From assembly GCF_027887165.1 (NCBI RefSeq), contig NC_077227.1, positions 540,075,889 to 540,139,888 of the forward strand: a stretch of 64,000 bases of DNA. Reading direction: 5' to 3'. This document shows positions 42,366 through 54,742 of the stretch, in pieces (the first letter of the stretch is position 1; every line of letters starts with the position of its first letter). Position numbers and translations under genes: made by a program. The DNA comes from Monodelphis domestica (Eukaryota > Chordata > Mammalia > Didelphimorphia > Didelphidae). The notes under the pieces are model-generated. The model was not told where the DNA came from. It did no database searches and saw only the letters and a list, made by a program, of their open reading frames with translations.

Positions 42366-42785
42366 TGTGATCCCACCAGGAAGAGGGGCACAAATGATTC
42401 CCATACACACACATATGTATGTATACTTCTGTTAGCAGAAGGGCTAAGTATAAGATTATTGAACATATGCTTTGTGCCTGGCACAAGGTCAATTTGGAAT
42501 TCAGAGAAAAAAGGACTTGTAGAAGTTCATGGGAAGAGTATAGTCAGAGCAATTCATTCCCTCTTCTCTGCCCTCATAACATTTCTCCTTTCCTCTTCCT
42601 AGAAACCTATTGACAATCACCATTTCATATATAGCTATTTCCTAGGTACCAGTGACTATATTTTGAAATATATGAGGCCTCACCATCCTTTATAAATAGG
42701 GAATGTTGCAGCTTGAAGGGTTGTGATAATTTTCCATCTTCACTTACCTTTTATAGAGGAGATTAAAGGACAGAATTGGCTCTCT
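42366..42785. other. Unassigned sequence
   Basis: A short CACACATATGTATG patch at 42408-42422. No repeat family or gene recognised. Confidence 0.5.
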
Positions 42786-42787
42786 TT

Positions 42788-42955
42788 AGGCCAAAGGATT
42801 GTTTATGTGAAGCTAGAAGGGACCTTAGAGGTCCTCGTTTAAACTCTTCACTTCATAGATGAGGATATTATATCCTACATTGGTGAAGAGTTTTATCCAG
42901 ACTCACTCAGATAGTATCAGAGGCTAAATTTGAATCTGGCTCCTTTGAATTATCC
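42788..42955 (-). mobile_element. CORE-SINE (MIR-like)
   Basis: AGCTAGAAGGGACCTTAGAG, CTTCATAGATGAGGATATTA and GCTAAATTTGAATCTGGCTC are the reverse CORE-SINE order. Confidence 0.78.
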
Positions 42956-43019
42956 AGTGACCCAAACTTGAGAACACTGGCCAAACAGCTGGATAGTCAA
43001 ACAATTAGGACTAAAACAC

Positions 43020-43232
43020 ATATGTTATTATTCAGGCATGTTTGACTCTTTGTGAACCCACTTGGGGTTTTATTGGCAAAGATACTGGAGTGGTTTGCCA
43101 TTTCCTTTTCCAGCTCATTTTACAGATGAGAAGACTGAGGAAAATAGAGTGACATACTTTGAATCACACAGCTAGTGTTTGAGGCCGACTCCAGGCTGGG
43201 CACTTCATCCACTGTACCACCTAGCTGGCCCT
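43020..43232 (-). mobile_element. MAR1-like SINE
   Basis: GCATGTTTGACTCTTTGTGA, CACTTGGGGTTTTATTGGCA, CATTTCCTTTTCCAGCTCAT and the head complement TACCACCTAGCTGG. Near full length in reverse. Confidence 0.9.
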
Positions 43233-43733
43233 TCCTAGGCTAGCCATTTTCCTCTTATACAGTATCCTGCTGCCATACAGTGTTGTGCTGAAATGGTTTT
43301 GAGAGCTTTATTGAATCACTTCTCCCTGCTCCTGCTGGCAAGAAGAGGTGTTGATGGCCTTGAAAATTACCTTGTCTTGCATGGCAGTGGGTTACCTTTT
43401 AATATTTTCCTGCTGAGGGACAGGTGGCTGGAGGCATACTCTTCTGTAAGGACTGATTCCTAATTTGTTCTTTTACTTTAACAAAAGCTATAGGAGCTCT
43501 CCAGAAGTCAAGGAAGCTCCAAAAAGGATGAGGGAAGGGAAGGTGAGAGGAAATACATGGTTTGAAACATAGCTAATGATAGTAAAACATCTGTATATCT
43601 AAATCATTCACCAGACTATATAATTGCAGTTTACAAAGGTTAGCAGATTATTATAATATGTATTTTAAGGACATACAGAGGCACAAAACATGAGGTCCAT
43701 AGGGAAAGAGTCTTACTAAGTAGGGGCATCAAT
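43233..43733. other. Unassigned sequence
   Basis: No recognised repeat, reading frame or RNA. Confidence 0.5.
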
Positions 43734-43734
43734 G

Positions 43735-43815
43735 AAGGATTTATTAAACAGATAAAATTTGACTTGTGCCTACTATATACAAGGACTTATGCTAGGTGCT
43801 AGGGAAACAGAAGCA
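43735..43815 (-). mobile_element. L2/THER1-type 3' tail
   Basis: GGATTTATTAAACAGATAAA, TGTGCCTACTATATACAAGG and ATGCTAGGTGCTAGGGAAAC match the reverse terminus. Confidence 0.65.
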
Positions 43816-43819
43816 TCTT

Positions 43820-43985
43820 ATTGGTGTAGTAGAAAGTTTTGCATATGGAATGAGAGGATCTGAGTTGACATTCCAGTTCTCTCACTTAATATCTTTGTGA
43901 ATTTGGGGGAGAAGGGCAGCATTTAATATCAGGTCTTCAATATCTCATCTTTGAAATGAAGAGGTTGGACTAGATAAGGGTTTTT
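43820..43985 (+). mobile_element. CORE-SINE, weak
   Basis: GGTGTAGTAGAAAGTTTTGC, CTCTCACTTAATATCTTTGT and GAAGAGGTTGGACTAGATAA are in forward CORE-SINE order. Confidence 0.6.
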
Positions 43986-44159
43986 AACCTGATTGTCTTA
44001 CTTAGTAATCTTATATAACTTATTTTATGCATCTAAAAACACTCTGAGAAAAGGCTCATAGGTTTCACCAGATTGCCAAAGGGCCTAAGACTCTGAAAAA
44101 AGAAAATAATTCCTGGACCACTTGATCTTTGAGAATCTTTTGTCTTTTAAAGTTTATGC

Positions 44160-44400
44160 CATAAAGAACAATGGAAATTAGTCCCCACTCTCATGGGGTT
44201 TACATTTTACTAGGAAAGGATAATCTTAACCATTGCATTGCACAGATCTCTTTAGAACTACAAATCTCTTTGTCATCATTTCATTTGACAAGATGATTAT
44301 CTCAGCTTTACATATTATAAAAATGGGGCTGAGAATAGTTGTTTTGTTAATTCAGTTAAGTAAATAGTTGAGCTAGTATAATCTGAGGCTTCTGAATTTC
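44160..44400 (-). mobile_element. L2 tail and MIR fragments, weak
   Basis: GTCCCCACTCTCATGGGGTT resembles the reverse L2 terminus. GCACAGATCTCTTTAGAACT to about 44400 has a degenerate reverse MIR order with AAAAATGGGGCTGAGAATAG. Confidence 0.5.
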
Positions 44401-44534
44401 CTCCTTTCCCCAAGAGCTTTCCTGGACAGTACAAGGAAGAACTGCCCTCTCCTTTCCTCCTAAAGATGTTTTGAGAAGTAATCTGAGGTTATTCCAATTA
44501 CCTGACAAACTTTTTGGGGAAGGTAATTGACAGA

Positions 44535-45379
44535 GGACAATTGATTTATAGCATTTTTTTGCATGATTTTAGAGAGCTTAAATTACTTTGCCCTAGAACT
44601 GCCTATTCATATCCTATAACTATTTATCAACTGGGGAATGATTTGTATTCTATATTCTACTCATTTATCTAGGTATTTGAGAAATGAGGCTTTTATGAGA
44701 GAGTTTTGTAAAAGAAATTTGCACCATTATGATTATTATATATAACTCTCTATCCTACTTGCCTTTATTTAATTTCTGATCTCCACATCCCCCAATTTCC
44801 CCTTTTTTTCCTATCAAATCCACCCCTCCTTCTCCTATCTCATTACCTTACAATTTTTCTGTGGGGTAAAATAGCTTTCTATACCCAATTGATCTTGAAT
44901 ATTCTTCCCTCATTGAGCCAAATCTGGTGAGAGTAAGGTTCACAAGCTTCCCTCCCCATTTCCCTTATCTTCCTCTTGTGTAATTTGAATCTGTTACCCT
45001 AAAAACTATGATGCCCAACAAAACTACTATCCCCAGCAAAACCACGATCCCCAGTACATGACTCTCTTTCTGTTGTTATGTGCTGATGTATACAGGATAT
45101 AAATTGGGTGGAATTCCATGTCTAGCTCTTTTTCCATCCTGTGGTGGCTTTGGTGGAACAGACTTTTTTGAACAAATAGAAAACTTAGCCATGTGGTTCT
45201 TTTTTGCCGGATAATAATCTTTATAAAAATAATATTTGAAATATTCAACATTAAATCTTAAACTTTCCATTGTAAATGTTCTTTCATGCTTCTTTTATGT
45301 ATGGTTTTTTACTACATTCTATTTTCCCCTTCACCTTCTTCACAATGCATTCCCCTTTCTCATGCCTTAATTAATTTTT
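44535..45379 (-). mobile_element. HAL1-like element, left part (split by L1)
   Basis: Collinear with 20250-20870 of the first HAL1-like copy. The ORF2 C-terminal end (GAACTGCCTATTCATATCCT at 44598) is followed across the same junction (CACCATTATGATTATTATAT at 44722) by inter-ORF spacer (TGGGGTAAAATAGCTTTCTA at 44862). The other part is 51975-52168. The 3' UTR of the element is absent on the left. Confidence 0.75.
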
Positions 45380-45395
45380 TAAGATCGTTCTATCA
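45380..45395. repeat. Target-site duplication, left copy
   Basis: TAAGATCGTTCTATCA here matches TAAGATCATATTATCA at 51959-51974 in 13 of 16 positions, directly bordering the L1 start and its A-rich end. Confidence 0.8.
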
Positions 45396-46565
45396 GGGTG
45401 CAACCAAGATGGCAGAGTAATCCAGAGCAGCTCTGTGTCATGACAAGAATCCTCTCCCACCAAGATTAAAATATGGCCACAAAACAAATACAGGAGTGAA
45501 AGAACCAATAAGGAGACAGTGAAACAACTTACAAGAAAAGAAAAACCCAAAAGGTAGGCAGAGAACATGTGGGGAACTCGAGTGAGAGGAGAGGAGAGCA
45601 AAACAAGCCAAGGGCAACCACACTCCCACCCAACATCTACTGTCCCAGGTTTGGAACCTAAGCACAATTCAACATTCAGATCCCAAGATCCTACCTGAGC
45701 AAATAGAGGTACAAGCTAACCCATACCCCTTGATATTTCAAACCTGTGGAGAAGTCTAGAGTCCCAGCCCAGGGCAGTCTGGGCTAAGTGAGTTAATCCA
45801 CGTGGACCCAGAGCAAAGCTGGGAATCCCAGACTGGGCTTTAAATGAGAAAATAGCACACATTTTGGGGTAGCTGATAGTATTAAGTACTAAGTATTGAG
45901 CTTTTTGCCTAAAGCTCAGGGCAGAGCTCTAAGATAGGGAAGTCAAGCTGTGCCTGATTGGATCAAGTACACAGTGAGACCAAAAACTTGAACCTAAGCC
46001 TGGGCTATAATTTGACCAGCCCCATACCTGATGAAGTTCAGAGTGAGATCAAAAGCTTATAACCAAGCCTGAGACAAGTCTTTAAGCTATCAGCATCTCA
46101 AAGGTCAATTGAATCATCAGGGAGAGGGGGCTCTCAGAGCTCTTAGTACTTAGACCCTCATATCATTCTTAAAGAACTGAAACTGTTAAAAAAAAACAAC
46201 AGAAATTAAGCTGAAAACAGCATCAAGGAAGGACAGAAGTTTAAGAGGGTACTACAACTTCCCAGAAAAAAGAGTCTGCCTATAATTAGATAGGAAAAAT
46301 GAGCAAACAACAAAAAAGGCACCTAACTAGAGAATTTTTATGGTGATAAAGAACAAGGTACAGACACAGAAGGGGACAGTGCAAGAGAAGGAAACACACA
46401 CAAAGTTCAAAAGAAAAATATAGATTAGACACATATTCTGGAAGAGCTCAAAAAAGACTTCAAAAACAATTAAGAGAGGCAAAATAAAAATGGGGAAGAG
46501 AAATGAAAGTACTGTGAGGAGAAACGAGAGTGATTTAAGAATGGGCCAATTTTTTAAAAAAGGAG

Positions 46566-47200
46566 AAACACAAAAACAGATGGAGGAAAATCAGGTCCTA
46601 AAAATCAGAATTGACCATTTAGAAAGTAATGATCTCATGTGAAACCAAGAAATAATAAAGCAGAATCAAAAGAATGAAAAAAAAGAGGAAAAAATTAAAT
46701 ATCTTATTGAAAAAAATGACCTAGAAAATAGATCTAGGAGAGACAATTTGAGAATTATTGGACTACCTGAAAACCATGTTGAATAAAAATCCTTGGACAT
46801 CACATTCCAAGAAATTATCAAATAAAACTGCTCAGAGATTCTCAAACCAAAAAAAAAAATTGAAATTGAAAGAATTCACAGATCACCTCCAGAAAGAAAT
46901 CTTCAAATAATAACTTCCAGGAATGTAATAGCTAAATTCAAGAGCCACCAAACTAAGGAGAACATTCTTTTAGCAGCCATAAATAAACCATTCAAAAACC
47001 ATGGTGCTACAGTCAGGATCACAGAGAACCTAGCAGCTCCTACATTAAAGGATTAAAAGGTATGGAATATAATATTCAGGAAGACAAAAGATTTGGGTTT
47101 ACAACTCAGAGTGACTTATCCAGAGAAACTGAGTATATTCTTTCAGGGAGAAAAATGGTCATTCAATAAGATAGAATATTTCTAAACATTCCTGAGGAAT
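46566..47200 (+). pseudogene. L1 ORF1 remnant
   Basis: A Lys/Glu/Gln-rich coiled-coil part (LKIRIDHLES, NQKNEKKEEKIKYLIEK) is followed by LENRSRRDNLRIIGLPENH, the diagnostic RNA-recognition start. After that come an in-frame stop, SLDITFQEIIK, and the C-terminal ERIHRSPPERNLQIITSR and FQGEKWSF-type end. At least three stops break it. The start codon is not identifiable with confidence. Confidence 0.88.
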
Positions 47201-48222
47201 AAACCAGACCTAAACAAAAAATTTGAAGTCCAAATATGAAACACAAGAGAAGCCCAAAAAGGTAATGAGAACAAGAAAATTTAAGGGACTCATTAAGGTC
47301 AAAATGTTTATTTGTCTACAGGGAAAGAGGATATCTGTAATTCTCAAAAATTACTCTTAGTAGGAGAGAAGATAGAAGGAATTTACCCAGAAAGAGGGTG
47401 TAGAAGTAAGCTGATTATGATGATATTGTGTATATTATAATATAAGATGATATGATGTGTATGTAAAGTGATGATATGAAATAATATGTATGTATGGCAT
47501 GTATGCCTATGAATGATATGTAAAAAAAATCAATGGATGAAAGAGAGGGTTGCACTGAGAGAAAAGATAAGGGAGAGAGAGAATGGGGGAAATTATATAG
47601 CATAAAGAGGCATGAAAAATCATTATGGTGAGGGGAGGATAAGGGTTGTGATGGGCAATAATTAAACTTTACTCACATCGTAGCTGGCTCAGAGAGGGAA
47701 AAACAAGTATACTCAGTGGGGTATAGAATTCTATCTTACCCAGCAAAGAAGTAGAAGAGGAATAAGGCAAGAGAAGGGGAAGGTAAGTGAAGGGAGGGGA
47801 AAGTAGGTGGGGATGACAAAAAGAAAAATACTGGTGAGTAGGAACAGAATAAAAGGAAATAAAGCAGTATCTAAAGGGGATAATATGATGGAGGACAATT
47901 TACAGTTATCATAACACTGAATTTGAGTGGGATGATCTCACCCATGAAATGGAACCAGATAGAAGAATGATTTAAAAACCAGAATGCTACTATATGTTGT
48001 TTATAAGAAACTCATTTCAGGCAGGGTGACACACATAGATTAAAGGTAAAAAGCTGGAGCAGAATTTATTAGGCATCATCTGAAGTTAAAAAAAGCAGGA
48101 GTAGCAATCATGATACCAGATAAAGCTAAAGTAGAAATTAATCTGTTTAAAAGAGATAAGGAAGGAAATTACATTTGCTAAAGGGTACTATAAACAGTAA
48201 GTAATATAATTTCTAAACATTT

Positions 48223-48845
48223 ATGCACCAAATAGCATCTAGATTTCTAAAGGAAAAATTAATGGAACTTAAGGAGAAAATAGATAGTAAGGCTATACTA
48301 GTGGGAGACCTCAAACTTCCCCTTTCAGAACTAGGTAAATTGAACCAAAACATAAATAAGAAAGAAGTAAGGGAACTGAATGAAATGTTAGAAAAATTAG
48401 AGTTAATAGATATCTGGACAAAATTGTACAGGGATAAAAAGAAATATACCTTTTTCTCAGTAGTACATGGTACATATACAAAGATCGACTATGTACTAGA
48501 CACAGAAATATTGCAAACAAATGCAGAAATGAAGAAATGATAAATGCAATTTTTTCAGGTCATAATGTGAAAAAAATTATAATTAGCAAGGGTCCATGGA
48601 AAGGCAAATTTAAAATTAATTGGAAACTAAATAATCTAATTCTTCAAAATTGGTGGGTCAAAACAGAAATCATAGAAACAATTATGGTCTTCATTAAAGA
48701 GAATAACAATGAGGAGACAGCACATCAGAGTCTATGGGATACCACCAAAGCAGTACTCAGGGGAAAATTTCTATTTCTGAGTGTCTATAACAACAAAATA
48801 GAGAGGGAGGAGATCAATGAATTGGGATTGCAACTTAAAAAATGA
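48223..48845 (+). pseudogene. L1 ORF2 endonuclease C-terminus and linker remnant
   Basis: Two consecutive open stretches in different frames (48223-48540 and 48537-48845) encode adjoining parts of ORF2. The first has AILVGDLKLPLSELGK (usual IVGDFNTPLS) and KKYTFFSVVHGTYTKIDYVL (usual YTFFS..HGT.SKIDHIL), so the catalytic Asp of GDFN is kept but Asn is not. The second has WKLNNLILQNWWVKTEI and LWDTTKAVLRGKFLFLS, the linker before the reverse transcriptase. A single frameshift divides them. Confidence 0.9.
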
Positions 48846-51800
48846 GAAAAAAAGAACAAATTAAAAACTGCTGGATAAAAACTAAATTGGAAATCCTAAA
48901 AATTAAAGGATAAATTAATCAAATGGAAAGCAAAAGAACTTTGAAAAAACCAATAAAATAGATAAAGCACTTGTTAATTAAAAAGAAAGAAGAAAATCAA
49001 ATTAACAGTATCAAAGATGAAAAGGATGATCTTACCTCTAATGAAGGAAAAATTAAGGTAATTATCAAGAAGTATTTTGCCCAATTATATGGCAATAAAT
49101 AAGATGCTCTAGGAGAAATAGGTGAATGTTTACAAAAATATAAATTGCCTAGATTAACAAAAGAGTAAATAAAATACTTAAATAATCCCATCTCAGAAAA
49201 ATTAAATTGAAAAAACCATCAATGAACTCCCTTAAGAAAAAATCCTCAGGGCCAGATAGATTCATAAGTGAGTTCTATTAAACATTTAAAGAAAAACACA
49301 TCCCAATACTATTCAAATTATTTGACAAAATAAGCATAGAAGAAGAAGTATTACCAATTCCTTTTATGACAGAAATATAGTACTGATTCCAAAAGCCAAG
49401 CAAACCAAAACAGAGAAAGAAAACTACAGATCAATCTCCTTAATGAACAAAGATGCAAAAATCTTAAACAAAATACTAGCAAAAGGACTCTAGCAAGTAA
49501 TCACAAGGATTATTCACTATGACCTGGTTGGATTTATTCTAGGAATGCAAGGATGGTTCAATATTAGGAAAACCATCCACATAATTGACCATATTAACAC
49601 AAACTGATAAAAATCACATGATTATCTGAATAGATGCAGAAAAAGCCTTTGACAAAATACAACACATTACTATTGAAAACACTATAAAGTATAGAAATAG
49701 AAGGAATATTTCTCAAAAAAAAAACAGTATATATTAAAAACCATCAGCAAGTATCATCTACAATGGGGACAAGTTAGAAGCCCTCCTAATACGATCAGGA
49801 GTGAAACAAAAATGCCTATTATTACCTCTATTATTTAATATTCTACTAGAAATGCTAGTGGTAGCAATCAGAGAAGAAAAAGTAATTGAAGATATTAAAA
49901 TAGACAATAAAGAAGCTATACTATCACTCTTTCCAGTGATATGTTGGTATACTTAAAGAATCCTAGAAAATCAACTAAAAGGCTAGTGGAAATAATAACA
50001 ACTTCATCAAAGTTGCAGAGTACAAAATAAACCCACATAAATCATCAGCATTTCTATATATTTCCAACAAAATTCAGCAGCAGGAGTTAGAAAGAGAAAC
50101 TCCATTTAAAATCACTGTGGACAATATAAAGTATTTAGAAATTTATTTGCCAAGACAAATACAGGAATTATATGAACACAACTACAAAACACTTTTCGCA
50201 CAATGAAAATTGGATCTATATAATTGGAAAAACATTAATTGCTCATGGGTAGAATGAGCTAATGTAATAAAAATGACAATCCTACCTCAATTAATCTACT
50301 TATTTAATGCCATACCTATGAAAGTGCCAAAGAGTTTTTTATATAACCAGGAAAAAATTATAGCAATGTTCATCTGGAAAAACAAAAGATCAAGACTATC
50401 AAGGGAAATAATAAAGAACTTGAGATCTTGAACTGTACTAAAAGCAGTGGTCATCAGAACAATATGATACTGGCTAAGAGATAGATGGATCACTGGAATA
50501 GACTAGGGTTAAATGACCTCAGCAAGGTAGTGTATGATAAACCCAAAGATCACAGCTTTTGGGATAAGAACTCAGTATTTGACAAAAACTACTGGGAAAA
50601 TTGGAAAACAGTATGGGAAAATTTAGGTTTAGATTAACATTTTATATCCTACTATCAAGATAAATTCAAAATAGGTAAATGATTTAAATATAAAAAGTAA
50701 AATCATAAATAAAATATGTGAACTTAGAATAGTATAGCTGTCAGATCTGAGGGGAAAGGAAGGAATTTAAGACCAAGTAAAAAATAGAGAATTGCAAAAC
50801 ATAAAATGAAAGACTTTGATTATATCAAATTAAAATGGTTTATACAAACAAAATCAATACAACCAAAATTAGAAGGAAAGCAACAAACTGAGAAAAAATT
50901 TTTACAACAAAACTTTTTGACAGAGGCTTAATTTCTCAAATATTGTACAAAAAACAAAACAAAACAAAGACCCCACAAGTCATTCCCCAATTAACAAGTG
51001 CCCAAGGGATATGAATAGGCAGTTGTCAGATGAATTAATGAAAATCATCAGTAATCACATGAAAAAGTGTTCTAAATCCCTTATAATTAGAGTAATGCAA
51101 ACCAAAACAAAGTGAAAGTACCACCTTATTAGCAGATTGGCCAATATGGTAGCAAAGGAAAATGATAAATGTTGGAGGGCATTTAGCAAAATTGGGACAC
51201 TAATACACTGCAGTGGAGTTGTAAATTAATCCAACCATTCTGGAGGGCAATTTAGAACTATGCCAAAAGGGTGTTAAAAGCATGCCTGCCCTTTGACCCA
51301 GCCATACCACTGCTGGGTTTGTACCCCCAAAGAGATAATAAGGAAAAATACTTGTACAAAAATATTTATAGCCATGCTCTTTGTGGTGGCAAGAAATTGG
51401 AAAATGAGGGCGTGTCCATCAATTGGGGAATGACTGAATGAATTATGGTATCTGATGGTGATGAAATACTATTGTGCTGAAAGGAATGATGATCTAGAGG
51501 AATTTTATGTTAACTGGAACAACCTCCAGGAATTGATACAGAGTGAAATGAGCAGAACCAGGAGAACATTGTCCATAGAAACTGATTCACTGTGGCACAA
51601 TTGAATGTAATAGACTTTTATAATGGCAGCAATGCAATGATCCAGGACAATCCAGAGGAATTTATGTGAAAGAATGTTAGTTACATCCAGAGATAGAATT
51701 GTGGAAGTAGAGACACAAAAGAAAAACATAGGACTGATCATGTGGTTTGATGGATGTATGTTTGAGGTTTGGTATTAAAAGATCACTCTATTGCAAATAC

Positions 51801-51958
51801 GAATAATATGGGAAAAAGTTTTGAACAATTGTACATGTATAGCCTAGTAGAATTGTTTGTCAACTCCTGAAGGAGGAAGGGAAGAGAGGTGGGAAAAATC
51901 ACGAATCATGTAAGCATGGAAAAATATCCTGAATAAATAAATAAATAAAATTTAAAAA

Positions 51959-51974
51959 TAAGATCATATTATCA
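51959..51974. repeat. Target-site duplication, right copy
   Basis: Partner of 45380-45395; see that entry for the comparison. Confidence 0.8.
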
Positions 51975-52168
51975 TATTGTAATCACACCCTTGTCCTCTG
52001 TCTATGTATTATTATTCTAACTGCTATAATAATGATAAAGTTCTTTGGGCTTATAAGAATCATCTTTCCATGTAGAGATATAAACAGTTTAAGCTTATTG
52101 TCTTTTGATTTCTTTTTCCTGTTTACCTCTTTATAATTCTTTTGAATCATATTTTGTGAAGATTGGAT
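51975..52168 (-). mobile_element. HAL1-like element, right part
   Basis: GTCCTCTGTCTATGTATTAT, AATAATGATAAAGTTCTTTG and TTTCTTTTTCCTGTTTACCT match 20885-21040 of the first copy in order. This proves continuity with 44535-45379 across the inserted L1. Confidence 0.85.
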
Positions 52169-52483
52169 TTAGCTATCTCCTAAGTGTAACAATGAAGATA
52201 CTTAGCTCTTCCTTTATTGGGAAGATTGAATTGTAATCCCCAGTCTATTTTTAGATTTTTAATCCCCAAAAGTGTTAACTCAGTATTTAAGGTAGAACTA
52301 CCCATTTTAATCTACAAAAAGGTAACTAACCACTAAAGGTGCAAACTAGGTGATTTTGCAGAGAGTTGTTCAAGCTAGAAACAAGCAAAGGCATATACTT
52401 AGAAAGGCCATGTCAGGGCATTCTTATGTGGAGTAACAATCTTCCAAAAGCCTGTCAGAAGCTCAGTACTCTAAGCCTATGGT
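52169..52483. other. Unassigned sequence
   Basis: Possibly part of an old repeat that includes the next entry. No gene recognised. Confidence 0.4.
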
Positions 52484-52687
52484 ATAAAACTCAAATAGAA
52501 ATTAGGGCCATTAAACAGTACATAAAGATCCCTGCAGGCAATATTGTGCCCTAGAAACCACATATCAACATTGTGTTTTATTGCATTTTTATTTATTTTG
52601 TTAAATATTTCTCAATTACATTTTAATCTGATTCAGGCTGCACTAGGGTGTGTTGCCTGCTGGACTACTTGCCTCGTCTGACACCAC
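52484..52687 (+). repeat. Unclassified dispersed repeat B, copy 2
   Basis: Collinear with the complement of 15473-15680. AAACTCAAATAGAAATTAGG, AAGATCCCTGCAGGCAATAT, TTGTTAAATATTTCTCAATT and CACTAGGGTGTGTTGCCTGC mark it. About 200 bp, no coding content, no tail seen. Confidence 0.75.
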
Positions 52688-52957
52688 TTCCTAAGCTCCT
52701 GATCCTATATAGATATGTTGAGGGAGTACTCACTGATGGGTATCATTAATTTCTGTGGGCAATTCTATCTGTTTTCATTTGAGTGTAAATAAAACTTCTA
52801 ATATTTTGAGCCTTCTGAGTCTGTGTACATGTAAAAGGAGATAATGTCCACCCTTGATGTAAAGTGGATTTGATATTGAAGTTTATAGATCATTGAGATG
52901 GAGACAAGAAGTCAGAAAAATGAGAATTTTCTCAGATTTTTGCCTGGGTAATAGATG

Positions 52958-53160
52958 TGGCTTAGTGTATACAGTGTTGGGCTGGGGGTGAGGGATCAGG
53001 GAGATCTGAGTTTGAATCTTATCTGTGACACTAATAATTGATCTCTTTGACCGTAGTTTTCTCTTCTAGGGACAGTTATATCTGTAATACTTATCTTGTA
53101 GATCTATTTTGAGTCTCCCATGAGATGGTGTGCATAAAATATTTTTCAACTTTTGAGAGG
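52958..53160 (+). mobile_element. CORE-SINE
   Basis: TGTGGCTTAGTGTATACAGT, GAGATCTGAGTTTGAATCTT and CTTGTAGATCTATTTTGAGT follow forward CORE-SINE order, with the box-B-like sequence visible. Confidence 0.7.
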
Positions 53161-53267
53161 TCTATGGATGTTATTTTTATATGTTTAAAAAAGTACACCT
53201 GAGTCCTTTGTGTCAAGAGAAAATATCTGATAGAAGGGTTTCAGTAATGATAATTTCCTATTTTTTA

Positions 53268-53512
53268 GCACTTTCAGATTAACATGATGCTTTTCCTTAC
53301 CTCTGAGGAAGGTAGTTCAGGTGAGATGAGGAGTGCCAAAATTATTATCATTAATCCTATTTAGTAGATGAGGAAATTGAAAATCAGGAAAATGAAGTAG
53401 GAAATGACTTTTCTGTGTCTACATTGCAAGTACATTTCAAAGGTTGGATTTGAATCCAGGCCTTCTGACTTCATGCTCCCTGGCTTTCTGCTACATCACA
53501 CTCTCCTTGCAG
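53268..53512 (-). mobile_element. MIR-like CORE-SINE
   Basis: ATTATTATCATTAATCCTAT, TTAGTAGATGAGGAAATTGA, GTTGGATTTGAATCCAGGCC and TTCTGCTACATCACACTCTC are the reverse order, near full length. Confidence 0.82.
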
Positions 53513-54540
53513 ATATGACAATCATTCCTGAATACATTATTACTAGATCCTGAAGGTCACATGAATCAGTTTTTTCTTTTGTGTGGAAGGAAATATTCTA
53601 CCTTTTTTGCACAGGAGCTGGGAAGAGAAAAAAACTCTTCCCATCAAGCTAATAACATTAATGATTACAGTTCTGTGGAAATCTGGGAGAAGGGTGGATC
53701 AGACAGTACCTTAGTACTGCATTTTTTTCTTTCTCTCCAGTAGTAGCTAGTTGCTTATTCAAGTCACCTATCTGTAGGAAATAATTCTCTGAAGTTCTGA
53801 TAGCTTTCAAAGGAGTCCTTGGATTCAGAGAGCTCCAAAGGGCAGAGAAAGATGGAAAAAAAAAACCTTGCTTGAATCTGTGTACCCAGACACAGAGAAC
53901 TGAACCCCTGAAAGAATCAAAGGGAGAAGCTCCAATGCCCTAATACAGTATGATGCATTCTGCCTGCTTGCGACTGAGCTGAACACATTGAAAAAAATAA
54001 AATTCTCCCATACAGACTGATTCTGTTGCTATCTGATGACTTATTGACTCAGAAGTCCTTTTATTTCGAGGCATCCAGCCCTATTTCTATGAACACTATC
54101 TTATGATTAGTTACCTTGTACCTTAAAAACTCTTATCAGAAAATAGCAGCCGTCTGATTGTCTGGCCAGTGTGAAATGTGCCGTATTTTATAATTGAAGT
54201 AATGTACACATGTATATTATATATTTGAAAAGTGGATATGGGTATACTGCTTCTACTCTCATTTCACATTCCAATACAATGTCACTACTTGGAAAGTTGC
54301 AGCCTTTTGATTTCTTACAAACTGTAGCTATATTTCTTTTTTAAAAAGCAGCCTTTATTTTCTCCTTTTCCCTATTTCGATAAGGAAGCCTAGTGATTCA
54401 GAGCAGGGCTTTGGCTTCTGTATCCTTTTAAAAGCTATACTGTATATTGTATTGTTGCAATGTGCTAGTATAGGTAGGGGAAACAGCATTGATATATGAC
54501 ATTCAGAAAATATCACCTGGAATAAATTTTGATTTCTGTT
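53513..54540. other. Repeat-free block, candidate conserved non-coding DNA
   Basis: About 1 kb of complex sequence without an assignable repeat or reading frame above 60 codons. 54150-54500 is AT-rich with GATA, TATA and CACATT motifs. Confidence 0.45.
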
Positions 54541-54542
54541 CT

Positions 54543-54705
54543 TTACTACTCTATGACTTTGGGTCAGTCACTTAATATCTGGAAGCATCCATTTCCTTGT
54601 CTGCAAACTGGGGATAATAATACCTATGTTTCTTATCTGTAGGTGCTATTATGAAGATCAAAGGGGGTAATGGATGTAAAAACAACCACCTTACTCTATA
54701 GAAAT
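54543..54705 (+). mobile_element. MIR
   Basis: GACTTTGGGTCAGTCACTTA, TTCCTTGTCTGCAAACTGGG and GATAATAATACCTATGTTTC are forward MIR landmarks. Confidence 0.82.
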
Positions 54706-54742
54706 GTATGCTGTTATTATTTCAGATGTCTTTTTTTTACCT

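Larger units (their letters stand above)
45396..51958 (+). mobile_element. Nearly full-length L1, inactivated
   Basis: The L1 spans about 6.56 kb. It starts GGGTGCAACCAAGATGGCAG, with a YY1-type CAAGATGGC at 45405-45413 typical of an L1 5' end. It then has a 5' UTR to about 46560, ORF1 (about 46566-47200), spacer, ORF2 (about 47900-51600) and a 3' UTR ending in GAATAAATAAATAAATAAAA. Every ORF has several stops and frameshifts. In the reverse transcriptase the Phe-Ala-Asp-Asp site is altered (TCCAGTGATATGTTGG near 49935). Target duplications flank it, and it inserted into a HAL1-like element. Confidence 0.93.
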
